Positions 8,850-12,500 of a DNA stretch of 12,500 bases are shown in pieces. The translations under genes were made by a program, and so were the position numbers. The notes under the pieces were generated by a model. The model worked only from the letters and a program-made list of their open reading frames with translations. It searched no databases and was not told where the DNA came from. Source of the DNA: Actinidia chinensis (Eukaryota; Streptophyta; Magnoliopsida; Ericales; Actinidiaceae); assembly GCA_009663005.1 (NCBI GenBank), contig CM018911.1, positions 15,609,936 through 15,622,435 on the forward strand, written 5' to 3'. The first letter of the stretch is position 1; every line of letters begins with the position of its first letter.

Positions 8850-9712
8850 CATAGTTATCAGAACGGACCGGATATTGAAATGGTCAAAGCACCCAATTCA
8901 CGGTACTGGTGAACCACGGGTCAACCGGTCTTAGAATATAAGAATAAAAAAGATTTTTATTTATAAAAATAAATAATTTTTTTTTACCCATTCAACTAAT
9001 CTATCGGTATTTTTTATAACAAAACCCACCCCCCCTCCAACCAAAACCCACAACACAAAAACACCCCCCCCCTCTCTTCTCTCTCCGACCTCTTTTTCCC
9101 CTTTCTTCTTGGCTCTTCGTTAAAAACCCCCTCCCCCAAAAAAAAAAAAAATTAAATAAATGAAAAAAAAAAAAAAAAAAAACCCCACCAAAAAAAATAA
9201 CCCCCCCCCCCCCCCACCACCACCACTTAAAAAAAAAAAAAAAAAACCCAACACACAACAAAAAAAAAAAAAAAAAAACCACAAAAAAATTAATATTAAA
9301 AAAAAAAAAAAGGTGATCTATAGAAAATATATTTAAAAGTTCAACCACTATTTATATGAACACCTTACTAACTGCAAGTCATGATATATAATTTTAAATC
9401 TCGCTTGAAAAAAATTGGTCAAATGGGTTAAATTATAATTTATCGTGAATGAATAATAATAGTAAAAATTAATTTATAAAAAAATATTAAAACAATTTAA
9501 ACTTTAATTCAAAATTTGAGGCCAAACTGCAAAAAAAAAATAAAATTTATCTATTAAAAAATCGCAGGTCAACCGGTTAAAAAAATCGTCAGTTCGATAA
9601 AAAAATGACCGATCAATCCAGTTTACTGCAGTCCGGAAAACAGTTGAACGATTGGTTCAGTACTTGGTTCCCGTTGAACGGGATTCTATTCGATTCCGGT
9701 TCTGATAATATG
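8850..9712. mobile_element. Non-autonomous TIR element with target-site duplication
   Basis: The left end CATAGTTATCAGAAC (8850-8864) matches the reverse complement of the right end GTTCTGATAATATG (9699-9712), with one gap. Both ends continue into CCGG-containing sequence, and GGTCAACCGGT-type words lie subterminally on both sides (8921-8932 and 9567-9577). The flanks CCTGTCGGG (8841-8849) and CCTGTACGG (9713-9721) look like an imperfect duplication of 8-9 bp, which fits hAT or Mutator-like elements. There is no transposase frame inside. The interior includes the A/C block at 9020-9311. Confidence 0.65.
9020..9311. repeat. A/C-only low-complexity block
   Basis: For nearly 300 bp the plus strand is almost entirely A and C with some T, and G is nearly absent. 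There are long A runs and a run of 15 C (9201-9215). The 115-codon minus frame here (Phe, Gly and Trp runs) is a by-product of this composition. It may be genuine simple-sequence expansion or collapsed, erroneous sequence. Confidence 0.85.
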
Positions 9713-9780
9713 CCTGTACGGTATAAGTTTTTTTTATTTTTTGCGTTTTATTTGTAAATGCTCCCTTTATCGTCTATCAC

Positions 9781-9849
9781 GAATAACTACAAATTTCTAT
9801 TTGGCTATTAATAGGGACACTACTTCCACCCTCATCGGAGTAGTTATTC
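9781..9849. repeat. Short inverted repeat, possible MITE remnant
   Basis: GAATAACTAC (9781-9790) is perfectly inverted at 9840-9849 (GTAGTTATTC), 49 bp apart. The size and ends are in the range of a small MITE, but no duplication of flanking bases is clear. Confidence 0.35.
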
Positions 9850-9866
9850 CTTCCTCAAATGGATAA

Positions 9867-10217
9867 AGGGACGTTTAGCTACTGGATATGGAGGGTGAGA
9901 TTCTTCCCCGGATAATTTTTTCTCTGGTTGGTGAAGATATGAAGGCGGATAATTAGACCCGGCTAGTTATGCCTCCAGAGGTGGATAAAGGCGGATACTT
10001 TCTGGGGACATAGACCCTAACTAAAAAGTTATCCAGGGGATAAGGGGGTGGGGATATAAAAAAAATATATAAAGAGAAATAAAAGTATAATGTTTTTATA
10101 TATAGAGAGAAATAAAATTATTCTATGTGAATACTAATATTTTATATTTGTTTCTCTTTATAATTTTCTTATTATCTCCATCTTATCCACACATTCTAAA
10201 AGTATCCAAATAGGGGC
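9867..10217. mobile_element. Tourist-like (PIF/Harbinger-type) element, copy a
   Basis: It starts AGGGACGTTTAGCTACTGGAT after TAA (9864-9866), and its far end reads TATCCAAATAGGGGC (10203-10217), an inverted match to a GGGCTCGTTTGGATA-type terminus. Internally it has many GGATAA words on the left and TTATCC words on the right around an AT-rich centre with CTAACTAAAAAGTTATCC near 10018. It abuts copy b. Together the pair is flanked by TAA on both sides (9864-9866 and 10822-10824), the three-base duplication typical of this superfamily. Confidence 0.6.
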
Positions 10218-10594
10218 CGTTGTCTGATGGATAAGGTGGGGGATACCTTTTTCCCATGGTAATCTTTTCCCCACGTGTTTGTCTTTCTTCTCTTTACTTT
10301 TAGGGGGGGGGGGGGGGGGTCGCGATGGCGTAGGCGGCGGATAATTTATGCCCGGATAATTTTTCCACAGCAGGTGGATAAGGCGGATAATTTTGGGTGG
10401 AATGACCCTAACTAAAAGTTATCGGAGGATTAAGGGGGTTGGGATAAGGGGGTGAGAGATAAAAAAAAATTATAAAGAGAACCAAAAAATGTATATTTTT
10501 ATTATAGAATATATATATATAGAAAACAAAAACTCTTTTTTTATATCTATTTATATGTTATATTTTGTTCTCCTATATATTTTCTTCCTTATCC

Positions 10595-10628
<34 letters not shown>

Positions 10629-10821
10629 CCAAAATTAAAAGTTATCCCCCTCCAAAAGTTATCCCTCTCTACAATTTATTCAACCCATTTAAAACATCTC
10701 CTCCCCATCGCCAGCCACACGGACGATAAAGGTAAAAGTTATCCTCAGCCAAAAGTTATCCCCTCAAATTTATTCCCCTCTAAAAAATATCCCCTCCCAA
10801 TCCTTCCAGCCAAACGAGCCC
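10213..10821. mobile_element. Tourist-like element, copy b
   Basis: It begins GGGGCCGTTGTCTGATGGATAA and ends CCAAACGAGCCC before TAA (10822-10824). Its core (10400-10625) matches copy a (9990-10217) in the same orientation, starting from ACCCTAACTAAAAGTTATC. It contains a 17-G homopolymer (10303-10319) and a string of AAAGTTATCC words at 10635-10765. No coding frame. Confidence 0.6.
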
Positions 10822-10925
10822 TAAGGGTTAGAGAGAAACCCTAGCACAAGAGTGTTTTCCTAACACGATTAGGAATTATAACACAATTAGGTTTCAGCAG
10901 TCCACAGTCATGTTTTCCTCTTCCT

Positions 10926-10950
10926 GTTATAAATTCTTCCTAAACCCTAG
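10926..10950 (+). promoter_or_regulatory. TATA box and telo-box of the F-box gene
   Basis: TTATAAATT (10928-10936) is followed by AAACCCTAG (10942-10950), a telo-box, with another telo-box upstream at 10836-10844. A purine-rich leader follows, up to the start codon at 11048. The TATA, telo-box and GA-rich leader arrangement resembles a normal plant promoter with transcription starting near 10955-10965. Confidence 0.5.
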
Positions 10951-11047
10951 AAAATAAGAGAGAGACTGCAGAGAAAGTGCGAGAAAGAGTGGGAAAGTAG
11001 TAGAAAACTCGAGAAAAAAAAAATAGCGCTTGCCTTAGTATTTTTTC

Positions 11048-11583
11048 ATGGACCTGCACAAGTAATTCCGCGGCTGCAAAACAGTCCACCAGAGCTCGTA
11101 CCGAGATCCCGGCCCGGTCACCGTACAAAATCATTATGCGGGTTAGATGCGTTTGCAAGTCGTGGGGTTCTGTGATCTACAATCCCAAATTCACACTGTC
11201 TCCCTCCCAAAGGCTCCGATTCGTGTGTCTGACAGAGCGATTTCCGATCACAAGTGGCTTCCCACTTATACCGATTGACAAGGAATTGGATTTGGATTTA
11301 TTGAGAGTTCCCTCGGACCCCAGGTGGGGTAGATCACGAAAGTTTCACCATCCTAGGTTAATGCAATGGGGCCCGTTGCTTATAAAGAGAGAAACAATAT
11401 TGTGTTTGTGGAATCCTTCAACAATGGAATTGCTTCGAGGTTCCTGGATAATTTGTTCTTGCGTTGCCTCTGGACTTTGTTACGACTCCTCCACGGACGA
11501 TTATAAGGCGGTCCTTGGGCTCCACGAAAAAATAATAATTTATAGTTTTAGAAACAAAAAATATGTCACAGTTTTCTCGATTA
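11048..11583 (+). pseudogene. F-box protein gene (F-box + FBA domain), broken and truncated
   Basis: F-box proteins are substrate receptors of SCF ubiquitin ligases; the N-terminal F-box binds the SKP1-like subunit. Here the start ATG at 11048 is followed by one missing base, after which the frame reads GPAQVIPRLQNSPPELV (11050-11100). Further small indels at about 11101-11134 garble the middle of the F-box, and the frame resumes with MRVRCVCKSWGSVIYNPKF (11136 on), the classic end of the F-box. A later block, ILCLWNPSTMELLRG then SGLCYDSSTDDYKAV (about 11400-11510), is typical of the F-box-associated domain. Coding similarity fades after YVTVFS (about 11576), where a Tourist-like element begins, so roughly the second half of a normal protein of 350-400 residues is absent. 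The longest open frame (11136-11639) starts downstream of the true start and runs into the element. The substrate is unknown. Confidence 0.85.
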
Positions 11584-11586
11584 TAA

Positions 11587-11878
11587 GGCTCGTTTGGTAT
11601 ACTGTGCCCATGAGATGGATAATTTTTAATTTTGTTTAGATACGTTTTAAAATAGGGGGTAATTGGTGGAGGATAAGGAAAAAAATATAGAGAGAGAAAC
11701 AAAATATACAAATATTTAGTTATTAAAAAGATATATTTTATTTTCTTATATATAAAAAAAAAATATACATTTTATTTCTCTTTTATATATTTTTTTTCTT
11801 CTCCTACCCATTTTATCTCCGGATAACTTTTAGTTAGGGTGTAGGCCACCCAAAATTATCCGTCTTTATCACCAGCCC
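11587..11878. mobile_element. Tourist-like element, copy c, inside the F-box gene
   Basis: It starts GGCTCGTTTGGTAT directly after TAA (11584-11586). In reverse orientation its core matches copy b: AGGATAAGGAAAAAAATATA (11672-11691) corresponds to the right side of b, and AACTTTTAGTTAGGGTGTAGG (from 11825) is the inverse of the ACCCTAACTAAAAGTTATC start of the b core. The right end is placed at CACCAGCCC (11870-11878), but the terminal match there is weak and no second TAA is present. The element ends where family X copy 3 begins. Confidence 0.6.
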
Positions 11879-12500
11879 AATGAAAAACAAAAAAGAGAAA
11901 AAGATAAAATTCACATATTTTTATACACACAATGATATTGGAAATGCACCTAACAAAATCAACCAAAAGAAGGTGGCCCCGTTAAAATCACTAGTTTTTT
12001 TTTTTAGGATAATTTTTATTTTATACCTTTTAACTTTTATCTAGATTTCATTTTCATCTTTCATGTTTTAATTTGAATATATTTAATTCTGAAATTTGGA
12101 GACAGTTGTAATGTGAATCATCCGTTCACATCCGTTAAAATTTATGGATGAAAATAGTCATCCACATGACCTACACAAAGGTCAAAAATGATATTTTAAA
12201 ATTTTGGGGGGATAAAAATGATTTTTTCAGTCTTTAGTAAATTTTTGTCCAATTTAGATTTAAAAAAAATTATATTTTCTACTAACAAGAAAAAGTCTAA
12301 GATTTTGATAAATAATATGGAACAAGTCTAGTGTTTAAAAGGAACTGAGTAAAAGTTCAGTATTTTAGCCCTACCACTGAAGCGTAGAAATTTCGCATGC
12401 ATTAATGAATTAGAATTTTAGATTACCATGGGATGAGTTAATTAAATTGTGCTTAATTAAAAAAATGTATGTATTTGCACATAGGGGGAGAGAAAAAAAC
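11879..12500 (+). repeat. Third copy of repeat family X, cut by window end
   Basis: From TGAAAAACAAAAAAGAGAAAAAG on, this runs parallel to about 24-655 in the same orientation, to the end of the window. It shares GTCAAAAATGATATTTTAAAA with arm 2 (about 12182), the AATTTTAGATTACCATGG word (about 12413), and the CTTAATTAA tract near the end. By eye it is about 80-85% identical to copy 1, less than the best parts of the two arms are to each other. It shows that the outer 300 bp missing from arm 2 belong to the repeat unit. Confidence 0.8.

Noticed and set aside
9001..9348. 115-codon minus-strand open frame
   Set aside because: It consists of Phe, Gly, Trp and Val runs produced by the A/C homopolymer block and is not a protein-like sequence.
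10940..11158. 72-codon minus-strand open frame
   Set aside because: It is antisense to the F-box gene leader and F-box.
11418..11711. 97-codon minus-strand open frame
   Set aside because: It is antisense to the F-box-associated domain and the adjoining MITE.
24..12500. Copies 1 and 3 of family X as the LTRs of one retrotransposon
   Set aside because: No primer-binding site, polypurine tract, gag or pol motifs were seen, and an inverted copy of the same unit is not explained by this model.
1..12500. CRISPR array, tRNA or rRNA gene
   Set aside because: No regularly spaced repeats, tRNA-like arms or rRNA sequence were recognised, and the window is plant nuclear DNA by its content.

Overview
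This window looks like repeat-rich nuclear DNA of a flowering plant, probably a eudicot. The evidence is its AT-rich composition, the exon of an F-box gene with an F-box-associated domain and telo-box promoter, the C-terminal end of a plant-type hAT transposase, and several short terminal-inverted-repeat (TIR) elements. No intact protein-coding gene is visible. Most long open frames are chance frames in GC-rich or low-complexity repeat DNA. All similarities below were read by eye.

Layout: (1) About 330-4968 is one giant imperfect inverted repeat. Arm 1 (about 330-2897) reads inward and arm 2 (about 3043-4968) is its reverse complement, around a loop of about 145 bp centred near 2970. Arm 1 carries a GC-rich foldback element (1877-2551) that arm 2 lacks, and arm 2 carries a 79-bp MITE (about 3291-3369) that arm 1 lacks. 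Each arm therefore serves as the empty site for the other's insertion. Without these insertions the arms are nearly equal in length (about 1.89 and 1.85 kb). (2) 4969-6100 holds nothing I can identify. (3) 6100-6660 is a coding-looking stretch of unknown origin. (4) 6890-7446 is the frameshifted 3' end of a hAT transposase gene plus the element's 3' terminus. (5) 7447-8640 has several medium open frames with no recognisable product. (6) 8850-9712 is a non-autonomous TIR element with a probable target-site duplication; its middle is an extreme A/C-only low-complexity block. (7) 9867-10821 holds two abutting Tourist-like elements rich in GGATAA/TTATCC. (8) 10826-11583 is an F-box gene with a recognisable promoter and several small frameshifts, cut off by a third Tourist-like element (about 11587-11878). 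(9) From about 11879 to the end, the outer part of arm 1 is repeated in direct orientation.

The parts do not form a pathway. The most interesting object is the giant inverted repeat, whose transcript would fold into a hairpin of nearly 1.9 kb and could feed small-RNA silencing. Both arms keep a TATA-like site facing the centre. Many one-base indels occur in every recognisable gene fragment. They may be real decay, assembly error, or both.
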